Source of the DNA: Dehalococcoidia bacterium
GTDB lineage: Bacteria > Chloroflexota > Dehalococcoidia > Dehalococcoidales > BS750m-G39
Assembly: GCA_030616265.1 (NCBI GenBank)
Contig: JAUWXS010000036.1
Span: 1 to 6,550 of the forward strand
Direction of reading: 5' to 3'
DNA length: 6,550 nucleotides
A model generated the notes under the pieces. That model ran no database searches and had not been told where the DNA came from. It was given only the letters and a program-made list of their open reading frames with translations. Below, piece after piece: positions 1 through 5,769 of the stretch (within the stretch, counting starts at the first letter, position 1; every line of letters begins with the position of its first letter). Position numbers and translations under genes: made by a program.

Positions 1-8
1 GTTGGTCT

Positions 9-37
9 TTGATACATATTGTATCATAAGATGTCAA
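9..37 (-). promoter_or_regulatory. Leftward promoter with overlapping 17-bp palindromic operator candidate
   Basis: On the minus strand a perfect -35 hexamer TTGACA (32-37) is followed after 17 bases by TATCAA (9-14), a 4/6 match to the -10 consensus. The spacer and -10 are covered by the palindrome TGATACATATTGTATCA (10-26), two perfect 7-base arms around a 3-base centre. An inverted repeat lying between -35 and -10 is the usual position for a repressor operator. Transcription would run out of the left edge, so the controlled gene is not visible. The stretch is much more AT-rich than the portal gene beside it. The promoter assignment comes from consensus matching only. Confidence 0.45.
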
Positions 38-50
38 CATATGCCCCTTT

Positions 51-926
51 TTAGCTATAGACCGCCGCCACCACCGCGTCTCGGGCGTTGTGCTCGTCAA
101 AGAAGATTACCGCCACCTTTCTGCCCAGCGCCATCTCGGCGGCGGGCAGGTTGCGCGCCACGGCGATGGGGTTGCCCGAAAGCTCCAGTATGCGGGATAG
201 CTGCGACATCGCCCGGTTAAGCTCCCGCTGCGACTCCATAATCTGGGTGAGGTCGGATATCCCCCAGAACCTCTTCGGCTCCCTGAGGTTGGGGTAGATG
301 ATAAAGGGGATAACGCCGTAGGGGTTGGGCTTCTTCTCGATGAGGGCGTCGTCCAGGTAAAGCTCGAACTCCCCGTCGGTCCAGAGCTCAACGATGGTCG
401 CCTGCTTCCCTTTGGGCTTTACCTGATAAAGGAACTCGCTTTCCTCGGCAGACAGCTGGTATCTAGAGGCTATTCTCCAGATTCTTGAGGTGTCGTCCCC
501 CAGCCACCAGACATAGATGCCCTGGACATCGGGGGCGGTAACCCTCACCTTTTTGGCCTCGCCGTCCCAGGTAACCTTATAGCCGGCATCGCCCAATATG
601 GCGCAGTCAATCTCGGTGTCGAGGTCGAGCTGCTCCAGGTTACTGTCCTCATAGACCTGGTGCAGGGCGGCTTCGGCTCTCTGGGCTCGGCCTTTAGCCT
701 CGGCTGAGTCCCCATCGGCTTCCACCACGAAGTTAATTCCCGACATCAGATAAGAAGTAACCTTGTCGATAAATACCTTGGTGTAATTAAAGGTCAGCCG
801 TTTCTCCCCCCGCCTCTCTCTCCCCTGCCACTGCCGGCCGTGGTAGAAATCAAGCAGCTCCCGGTAGGCTCTGAGACGGTCTGTATCCTGGCGGTTTAGC
901 TGAGCAATAATAGAAGTTTTATTCAT
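51..926 (-). CDS. Phage portal protein (SPP1 Gp6-like), C-terminally truncated
   Basis: This 291-residue protein resembles portal proteins of tailed phages, which form the dodecameric ring at the capsid vertex through which DNA is packaged and ejected. Recognisable family features are the N-terminal YHGRQW (28-33), the segment around NYTKVFIDKVTSYLMSG (47-63), the PNPYGVIPFIIYPN block (200-213), and WGISDL followed by a Q-x-x-LN helix (221-245). Portals of this type are usually about 400-500 residues, so the C-terminal third is missing. The last 20 or so residues, after about 268, do not look like portal sequence to me. The ATG is preceded by a GGGGGC ribosome-binding site and overlaps the end of the upstream HTH gene by 8 bases, so the two are probably translationally coupled. 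It is probably a prophage remnant or a rearranged gene; a functional short portal is less likely. The family call is fairly sure, the functional state is not. Confidence 0.8.
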   Translation of the reverse strand: MNKTSIIAQLNRQDTDRLRAYRELLDFYHGRQWQGRERRGEKRLTFNYTKVFIDKVTSYLMSGINFVVEADGDSAEAKGRAQRAEAALHQVYEDSNLEQLDLDTEIDCAILGDAGYKVTWDGEAKKVRVTAPDVQGIYVWWLGDDTSRIWRIASRYQLSAEESEFLYQVKPKGKQATIVELWTDGEFELYLDDALIEKKPNPYGVIPFIIYPNLREPKRFWGISDLTQIMESQRELNRAMSQLSRILELSGNPIAVARNLPAAEMALGRKVAVIFFDEHNARDAVVAAVYS

Positions 927-1230
927 TGGCGCCCCCGAAACTCTTGATTTTCAGGCTGTTGTCTCTGGCTCTCTTTAGTATCCTCTGGATGGTGCGCTGG
1001 CTGGTGCCGAACATCTCCGCCAGTTCTTTAACCCCTTTACCCTGGGTAGTGCACAGCTTGAGCACCTCTTTGTCCCTTAACTTTTTAAGCCACTGCTGCC
1101 TGCCCCCGGGCTGGGCGTAGATACATTCGGGAAACGGGCAATTGAGGCAGGAATCAGCAAATTCGCACCCATCATCCTTGTAGCGGCAGTACTCCGGCAA
1201 CAAATCCAAATCGCTCTCATCCGAAACCAT
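919..1230 (-). CDS. Small Cys-cluster helix-turn-helix protein, phage-associated
   Basis: The protein has 103 residues. Its N-terminal part carries five closely spaced cysteines (C15, C22, C28, C31, C36; pattern C-x6-C-x5-C-x2-C-x4-C) that could hold a zinc ion or an Fe-S cluster. The C-terminal part has a helix-turn-helix typical of resolvase/sigma region-4-like folds, with VKELAEMFGTSQRTIQRIL at 67-85, followed by a basic tail. It therefore probably binds DNA. Position directly upstream of a portal gene suggests either a small terminase-like subunit or a regulator of the phage unit; the sequence does not decide between them. The ATG has a good GAGAGG ribosome-binding site, and a promoter-like element with two dyads lies upstream (1249-1291). 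I do not recognise a named family member. Confidence 0.75.
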   Translation of the reverse strand: MVSDESDLDLLPEYCRYKDDGCEFADSCLNCPFPECIYAQPGGRQQWLKKLRDKEVLKLCTTQGKGVKELAEMFGTSQRTIQRILKRARDNSLKIKSFGGANE

Positions 1231-1248
1231 AGCTTGCCTCTCGAACCG

Positions 1249-1291
1249 GTGCTGTCATACTAGCACACTTGTTCTATTAGCGTCAACGCTA
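1249..1291. promoter_or_regulatory. Two inverted repeats over the HTH-gene promoter, candidate operators
   Basis: One dyad, GTGCT (1249-1253) and AGCAC (1262-1266) with an 8-base centre, straddles the -10 hexamer. The other, TAGCG-tcaa-CGCTA (1278-1291), covers the -35 hexamer. The arms differ in sequence, so they need not bind the same protein. Position suggests repression, perhaps autoregulation by the HTH protein; this is inference. Five-base arms can also occur by chance. Confidence 0.35.
1257..1286 (-). promoter_or_regulatory. Probable promoter of the HTH-portal unit
   Basis: Reading leftward, TTGACG (1281-1286, 5/6 to consensus) is followed after 18 bases by TAGTAT (1257-1262, 4/6). 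A TGC directly before the -10 fits an extended -10 element. It lies 26 bases upstream of the HTH start codon and diverges from the promoter of the surface-protein gene at 1315-1344. Confidence 0.5.
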
Positions 1292-1314
1292 TTTTGTCGT
1301 CTTTGTGGTTGGAA

Positions 1315-1344
1315 TTGACATAGCCTCCGCCTCTGGCTTATTAT
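1315..1344 (+). promoter_or_regulatory. Probable promoter of the first surface-protein gene
   Basis: A perfect TTGACA (1315-1320) is followed after 18 bases by TATTAT (1339-1344), a 5/6 match to the -10 consensus. It lies about 50 bases before the start codon. A strong ribosome-binding site GGGAGG (1381-1386) sits 6 bases before the ATG at 1393. Confidence 0.6.
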
Positions 1345-1392
1345 TTAGATAGCTTTTAAGCTAACTTAGACATAAGACGAGGGAGGTAAAAG

Positions 1393-3045
1393 ATGAAGCA
1401 TAATAGGTTTTTTAGTATTCTGGCTGCAGCTGTTATTCTTTCCCTGTTGATGATAGCCATACCGGCTACCCCAGTCCTGGCTGCCAGTGTTACCCTCGAT
1501 CCTGAGCAGGGTGAAATCGGCACCAGTATTACTATCGAAGGTGCGATTTTCAACCCTGGGACCGCGGTTTACATCTACTTCTCCAGCCAGGAGGTGATTA
1601 CGGGTGATGAAATCGATGATGAGGTTACTGCCTACGATGGGCCAAAAAGAGTCGTTACTTACGGGTCGGGTAGTTACTATGGCGGGGGTACATTCTCTAC
1701 CACTTTCGATGTTCCTAGTGAGCTCAATGACGGAGATGATGAGGAAGCGGTACACGGCGGCATCTATTACATATATACTACCTCTTCAGGTAGTAACGAA
1801 ATATTAACCGTTGATGAGTTCACCGTCATCGGCATTGAGCAGATAACTCCGGCTGAGGGTCCGGTAGGCGTCAGGGTTAAGATTGAAGGCGTTGGCTTTG
1901 AGGATAAAGAAGACATCTCCATAGAATACGACGGTGTTGATGTTCCTATCGACGGTGGAGATAGGGAGACAGAGGGCGATGGTGATTTTATCAGCTATTT
2001 TCTCGTTCCAGCGGGCATCGCCGGCGTCCACACCATAACCGCTAAAGTTGAAGATAAAGAGGGCGATTTCCAGTTCACCGTGCTGCCGGCAATAACCATC
2101 GACCCCACTTCAGGGGCACCCGGTGACCAGATAACGGTTACTGGCACCGGCTTCGGCAACAAGAAGGATATTACCATCACCTTTGATGGCGATGCCATGG
2201 ATATGGGTGGAGATGATGATACTGATGAATATGGCAGATTTGAGTCTACCTTTAATGTGCCGCTTGATATGAGCCAGGGAACCTACGATATTGAGGTAGA
2301 GGATGATGATAAAAACAAAGCCGATATAGAGTTCGATATCAGTACCAGCCTCACTCTCAGCTTGGGTGCCACCGCTGCTTCGCCTGGCCGTGTCGGTGAA
2401 GAGGTAACGCTTAGTGGCAGCGGCTTTAGGGCTAGCTGGCAGATAACCATCACCTACGCTTCTACACCAGTTACGTTTATTACTAATAGCCTGGGTGACG
2501 GGAGCTTTTCCTATACCTTTGAAGTTCCTCCCAGTGCAGGCGGGGTGCACATCATAACTGTCACTGATGGCGAGAATACTGACCAGACTTCCTTTTTTAT
2601 GGAGTTAACACCTCCCCGGGCACCGTCACCACTGCTGCCGGCCGTGGATACCAAGGCAAGCGCGGAGGCTGAGTTTGACTGGGGGGATGTTAGCGACGAC
2701 AGCTTGCCTATGACCTATGAGCTCCAGGTTGCCACCAACAGTCAATTTACGGTTGATTCCATCCTGGTTAATAAGATTGCGTTGACCGCTTCGGAATATA
2801 CCCTCACCGATGAGGAGAAGCTGGAGTCAACCGGCGAAGAAGCCCCTTACTACTGGCGGGTGAGAGCTAAAGATGCTGCCTCCAATGCCAGTGATTGGAC
2901 CAGCGGCAGCACATTCACTGTTGGCTTGAGCTTTAGCATGCCGGGCTGGCTGATATATGTCCTGATAGCCATCGGAGTGATTGGGGTCTTTATCCTCGGC
3001 TACTGGCTAGGCAGGAGGTCAGCCGTCTCCGAAGATTATTGGTAA
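1393..3045 (+). CDS. Secreted IPT/TIG-like repeat protein with C-terminal membrane anchor
   Basis: This 550-residue protein begins with a typical signal peptide: a basic start (MKHNR), a hydrophobic core AAAVILSLLMIAIPAT, and probable cleavage after VLA at residue 30. Four Ig-like repeats of the IPT/TIG type follow, about 31-146, 147-231, 232-317 and 318-405. Each has the pattern 'P..G..G..ITI.G.GF' early and an 'F...F.VP....G.H.I' strand pair late. Residues 408-510 look like a fibronectin III-like module with the YYWRVRAKD.ASNASDW signature. A single membrane helix (518-539) followed by GRRS anchors the C-terminus, leaving most of the protein outside the cell. It has no recognisable catalytic site, so an adhesive or structural surface role is likely. 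Several Asp/Glu clusters (71-77, 112-118, 271-279, 301-309) make it acidic and could bind Ca2+. An intrinsic terminator follows. Its leader is nearly repeated in the gene at 5770. The exact ligand is unknown. Confidence 0.85.
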   Translation: MKHNRFFSILAAAVILSLLMIAIPATPVLAASVTLDPEQGEIGTSITIEGAIFNPGTAVYIYFSSQEVITGDEIDDEVTAYDGPKRVVTYGSGSYYGGGTFSTTFDVPSELNDGDDEEAVHGGIYYIYTTSSGSNEILTVDEFTVIGIEQITPAEGPVGVRVKIEGVGFEDKEDISIEYDGVDVPIDGGDRETEGDGDFISYFLVPAGIAGVHTITAKVEDKEGDFQFTVLPAITIDPTSGAPGDQITVTGTGFGNKKDITITFDGDAMDMGGDDDTDEYGRFESTFNVPLDMSQGTYDIEVEDDDKNKADIEFDISTSLTLSLGATAASPGRVGEEVTLSGSGFRASWQITITYASTPVTFITNSLGDGSFSYTFEVPPSAGGVHIITVTDGENTDQTSFFMELTPPRAPSPLLPAVDTKASAEAEFDWGDVSDDSLPMTYELQVATNSQFTVDSILVNKIALTASEYTLTDEEKLESTGEEAPYYWRVRAKDAASNASDWTSGSTFTVGLSFSMPGWLIYVLIAIGVIGVFILGYWLGRRSAVSEDYW

Positions 3046-3073
3046 CCCGCTAGCCCTCGGTAAATAGCTCTAA

Positions 3074-3107
3074 ACCCCCCTCCTCGAAAAGGAGGGGGGT
3101 AATTTTT
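3074..3107 (+). terminator. Rho-independent terminator after the first surface-protein gene
   Basis: A perfect 11-bp stem, ACCCCCCTCCT (3074-3084) paired with AGGAGGGGGGT (3090-3100), closes a CGAAA loop and is followed by AATTTTT. It starts 28 bases after the stop codon and separates this gene from the transporter gene, so the two are probably not one operon. Confidence 0.9.
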
Positions 3108-3141
3108 GGTAAAAGAGGGGCTTAAACTGGCTTTATGGCAC

Positions 3142-3171
3142 TTGACAGGCGAATGATTTCCGCTTAACAAT
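3142..3171 (+). promoter_or_regulatory. Probable promoter of the RND transporter gene
   Basis: A perfect TTGACA (3142-3147) is followed after 18 bases by AACAAT (3166-3171), a 4/6 -10 match. TAACAA, one base earlier, gives a 17-base spacer but a weaker match. It lies after the terminator at 3074-3107 and about 40 bases before the start codon. The -10 is weak, so the assignment is moderate. Confidence 0.45.
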
Positions 3172-3197
3172 ATCTCAGGGAAAAAAGAGGCGAAGGC

Positions 3198-3203
3198 GGG
3201 AGG
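3198..3203 (+). promoter_or_regulatory. Ribosome-binding site fixing the GTG start of the transporter
   Basis: GGGAGG lies 9 bases before the GTG at 3213. The first in-frame ATG is codon 36, beyond most of the first membrane helix, so the GTG is the better start. Confidence 0.7.
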
Positions 3204-3212
3204 TGGTACCAG

Positions 3213-5651
3213 GTGAAAAGATTAACCGAAGCGCTGGCACGCTTTATTGAACGCCACCCGTGGTGGCTGCTGTTAATCGTTTTACTGGTCAGCGGGGCCG
3301 CCATCCCCGGCGTTACCATGCTGAAATCCGAGACCGGCTTTGATGCCCTGGTTTCCCCCGGCTCGGAAATAGCCCAGGACAACTCGCGCTATGAAGAGCA
3401 ATTCGGCGGCGAGCCCATCACCATTCTGCTTGAAGGCAGTCTTGAAGATATCTTCTCAACTGACAATCTGGCTGTCCTCGACCAGTTCGAACAGCAGTTT
3501 TCCGCCGACGAGCGCTACCGCTCCATTATCAGCCCCTTAACCGTGCTCCAGGCCGCCATTGATGAAACAAATCAGGCGCGGCAGGCAACGCAGGAGCAGA
3601 TTGCCCTCGCCCAGGAAGCGGCCGCCGCCCAGGCCAGAGCAGCAGCGGCGGCAATGGGACTGGGCGAAGCCGAGCAGGAACAGGCCGCCCAGCAGGCACG
3701 GGATGATGTCTGGGAAAGCTTCCAGCCCCAGATAGAGCAGATGCAGCTTATCGGCGAACCCTCGCTGGATAACCCCCTGTTTATTGCCGCCGTCCTCTAT
3801 GACGACGAAGGGGCGGTCAACCCGGCAATGCAGTCTCTCATCCCCGATGACAGGCATGCCCTGATTATAGTCACTCCTCAGGGCAACATGGGTGACCAAG
3901 AAGCCCTGCAGGCGGTCATGGATATTGAAGACTTCTTCATCGTCCATCCGCTGGCAAATGTGGATACCACGATAATCGCCGCCACCAAGCTGGTTGATGC
4001 CATCAGCAGCAGCATGAGCAACAATATGATGGTATTGCTGGTCCTGGCTTTATCGGTCATGGTTCTGGTTCTGGTGCTCATGTTCCGCGTGCGCTGGCGG
4101 CTGCTCTCCCTGCTCATGGTGGGCATCAGCGCCATGTGGACATTCGGCATTATGGGATACGCCTCAATCCCGCTCTCCATGGCTACCATGGCCGTGCTGC
4201 CGATACTGATTGGTCTGGGCATAGACTATTCTATCCAGTTTCACAATCGCTACCAGGAAGAAGTCATCAGGGGCAAGTCGGTCGGCGAGGCAATTATTAC
4301 CTCTCTTTCGCGCATGTTCCCCGCCGTCAGCATCGCCCTGCTGGCGACCATAATCGGCTTTATCACCCTCTACATATCCCCGGTGCCCATGATACGTGAC
4401 TTCGGCATAGTGCTGGCTCTTGGTATCGTGCTGAGCTACGTAATAGCCCTCTTCCTGCTGTACACTATCGTCAATCTGGGCGATAGAAAGGCGCCCATTA
4501 AGCGCTTAAGAAAGGTGGCGACCGAGGCCAGCGGGCGTATTGAGAGGGTCCTGTTGCGCTTTGGCAGACTGGCCATTAATCAGACGCTGTGGATTTTCAT
4601 TGTGGCCGTTGTTTTTGCCGTTGCCGGCGGCGTGGTCGACCACTGGCTGCCCAAGAATACCGACTATGAAGAGCTTATGCCCCAGAACATAACCGAGCTG
4701 AGGGAAGCGAGAGAGCTGCGCCAGATACTCGGCAGCGGCGGTGAAATCCGCCTCATGATAGAAGCCGATGACGTAGCCACCCTGGAGGTGCTCGGCTGGC
4801 TAAAGGAGTATGAGGATGGGGCACTGGCACTGCACCCCGAGATCATTTCGGTAAACAGCCCGGCGGTGCTGGTTAGCCAGGCCGCTGGCGGCGTCATTCC
4901 AGCCCAAGAACAGATTGAAGCCATACTTGCCGCCACCCCGCCCCTCTATTTAGGCCAGGTTCTCTCCGCCGACCGCACCACGGCTAGCGCTTCCTTCAGT
5001 ATTCAGTACATATCCCTGGAAGGAGTCTGCGACCTGCTTCAGCTTATGGAAGCGGAGGCCGAGCCGCCGCAAGGCGTGCGGATTGCGCCCGTGGGCAGCC
5101 TTGCCCTCGGCGCCAGCACCATGGATGCGGTGGTGGACACAAGGTTCACCATGAATCTTATCTGCCTCGGCGCCGTATTTCTTGTCCTCTTGATGGTCTA
5201 CCGCCGTTTCAGCAGGACCGTATTCATTATCGCGCCGGTTGGCGCCGTCATCGCCTGGTCGTCACTGGATATGTACCTCATCGGTATTCCGCTCAACCCG
5301 CTCACTGCCGTGCTGGGCGTTATCATCATCGGCATCTGCACCGAGTTCATGGTGCTGCTTATAGAGCGCTATGAGGAAGAGAAGAGACAGGGGCTGCCGC
5401 CTCAAGAGGCTATGGTCAGGGCAATATCAAAGATAGGGAGGGCAATAGTAACCACTGCCCTGACTACCCTGGGGGGCTTTGCCGTTTTGATGGTCTCAAA
5501 CTTTATTATGATTCGCGACTTCGGTATTGCCACCGTCATCAGCGTTTTCCTCTGCCTGGTAATAACGATTGCGGTAATGCCCGGGGTGATTGTCTGGTTC
5601 GACCGCTGGCGGGAGAAAAAGGCGGTAAAGAAGCGGGTTAAAAAGGCGTAA
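3213..5651 (+). CDS. RND superfamily exporter, HAE3/MMPL-type, 12 membrane segments
   Basis: This complete 812-residue membrane protein has the duplicated RND layout. TM1 (about 16-36) is followed by a large extracytoplasmic loop, TM2-6 (about 271-291, 297-317, 322-343, 371-388, 395-420), TM7 (457-476), a second loop, and TM8-12 (645-663, 668-690, 695-717, 744-763, 768-796). The TM4 signature GLGIDYSIQFHNRY (334-347) with D338 is typical of the hydrophobe/amphiphile efflux-3 and MMPL families, where this acid takes part in proton-driven transport. The matching TM10 stretch GICTEFMVLLIERY (707-720) has E711. The duplication also shows in MIRDFGI at 393-399 and 766-772. Residues 113-166 form an Ala/Gln/Glu-rich segment, probably a coiled coil in the first loop. 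The C-terminus is basic and cytoplasmic. Family members export or move lipids and other amphiphiles; the substrate here cannot be read from sequence. It sits between two secreted TIG-repeat proteins, perhaps serving envelope biogenesis. No clear intrinsic terminator follows. Confidence 0.93.
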   Translation: MKRLTEALARFIERHPWWLLLIVLLVSGAAIPGVTMLKSETGFDALVSPGSEIAQDNSRYEEQFGGEPITILLEGSLEDIFSTDNLAVLDQFEQQFSADERYRSIISPLTVLQAAIDETNQARQATQEQIALAQEAAAAQARAAAAAMGLGEAEQEQAAQQARDDVWESFQPQIEQMQLIGEPSLDNPLFIAAVLYDDEGAVNPAMQSLIPDDRHALIIVTPQGNMGDQEALQAVMDIEDFFIVHPLANVDTTIIAATKLVDAISSSMSNNMMVLLVLALSVMVLVLVLMFRVRWRLLSLLMVGISAMWTFGIMGYASIPLSMATMAVLPILIGLGIDYSIQFHNRYQEEVIRGKSVGEAIITSLSRMFPAVSIALLATIIGFITLYISPVPMIRDFGIVLALGIVLSYVIALFLLYTIVNLGDRKAPIKRLRKVATEASGRIERVLLRFGRLAINQTLWIFIVAVVFAVAGGVVDHWLPKNTDYEELMPQNITELREARELRQILGSGGEIRLMIEADDVATLEVLGWLKEYEDGALALHPEIISVNSPAVLVSQAAGGVIPAQEQIEAILAATPPLYLGQVLSADRTTASASFSIQYISLEGVCDLLQLMEAEAEPPQGVRIAPVGSLALGASTMDAVVDTRFTMNLICLGAVFLVLLMVYRRFSRTVFIIAPVGAVIAWSSLDMYLIGIPLNPLTAVLGVIIIGICTEFMVLLIERYEEEKRQGLPPQEAMVRAISKIGRAIVTTALTTLGGFAVLMVSNFIMIRDFGIATVISVFLCLVITIAVMPGVIVWFDRWREKKAVKKRVKKA

Positions 5652-5674
5652 TATTTTACGGCTAGTTACCCCCC

Positions 5675-5702
5675 TTAAACTCTTTACTTTTTCTGCTATA
5701 AT
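5675..5702 (+). promoter_or_regulatory. Probable promoter of the second surface-protein gene
   Basis: A perfect -10 TATAAT (5697-5702) is preceded by TGC, giving an extended -10. A weak -35, TTAAAC (5675-5680, 3/6), lies 16 bases upstream. Since no intrinsic terminator is visible after the transporter gene, read-through from upstream may add to expression. Confidence 0.55.
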
Positions 5703-5757
5703 ATAGATTAGCTGAATGTCTTTTCCGTTGATAATCACCGTGCTTGGCAAAAGGTAA

Positions 5758-5763
5758 GGGAGG
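5758..5763 (+). promoter_or_regulatory. Ribosome-binding site fixing the GTG start of the second surface protein
   Basis: GGGAGG lies 6 bases before the GTG at 5770, the same motif and spacing as at the first surface-protein gene. The next in-frame ATG (5797, codon 10) would remove the basic start of the signal peptide. Confidence 0.75.
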
Positions 5764-5769
5764 TGAGAA

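Noticed and set aside
107..391. A 94-codon minus-strand frame overlapping the portal gene in another phase, considered as a frameshifted portal continuation
   Set aside because: Its Ser/Pro/Arg-rich translation is typical of an out-of-frame reading of GC-rich DNA and does not resemble a portal C-terminus.
1366..1755. A 129-codon minus-strand open frame across the first surface-protein start
   Set aside because: It is the complement of a clear signal-peptide gene and its composition fits a chance antisense frame.
2110..2550. A 146-codon minus-strand open frame inside the first surface-protein gene
   Set aside because: It is fully antisense to well-formed Ig-like repeats and shows no domain of its own.
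3549..3710. Ala-rich stretch considered as a DNA repeat or an assembly artefact
   Set aside because: The codons vary and the frame stays open; it reads as a normal helical insert of the protein.
5647..5660. Small inverted repeat CGTAA-tatt-TTACG over the transporter stop codon, considered as a terminator
   Set aside because: The stem is only 5 bp and AT-rich, and no T-tract follows at the right distance.
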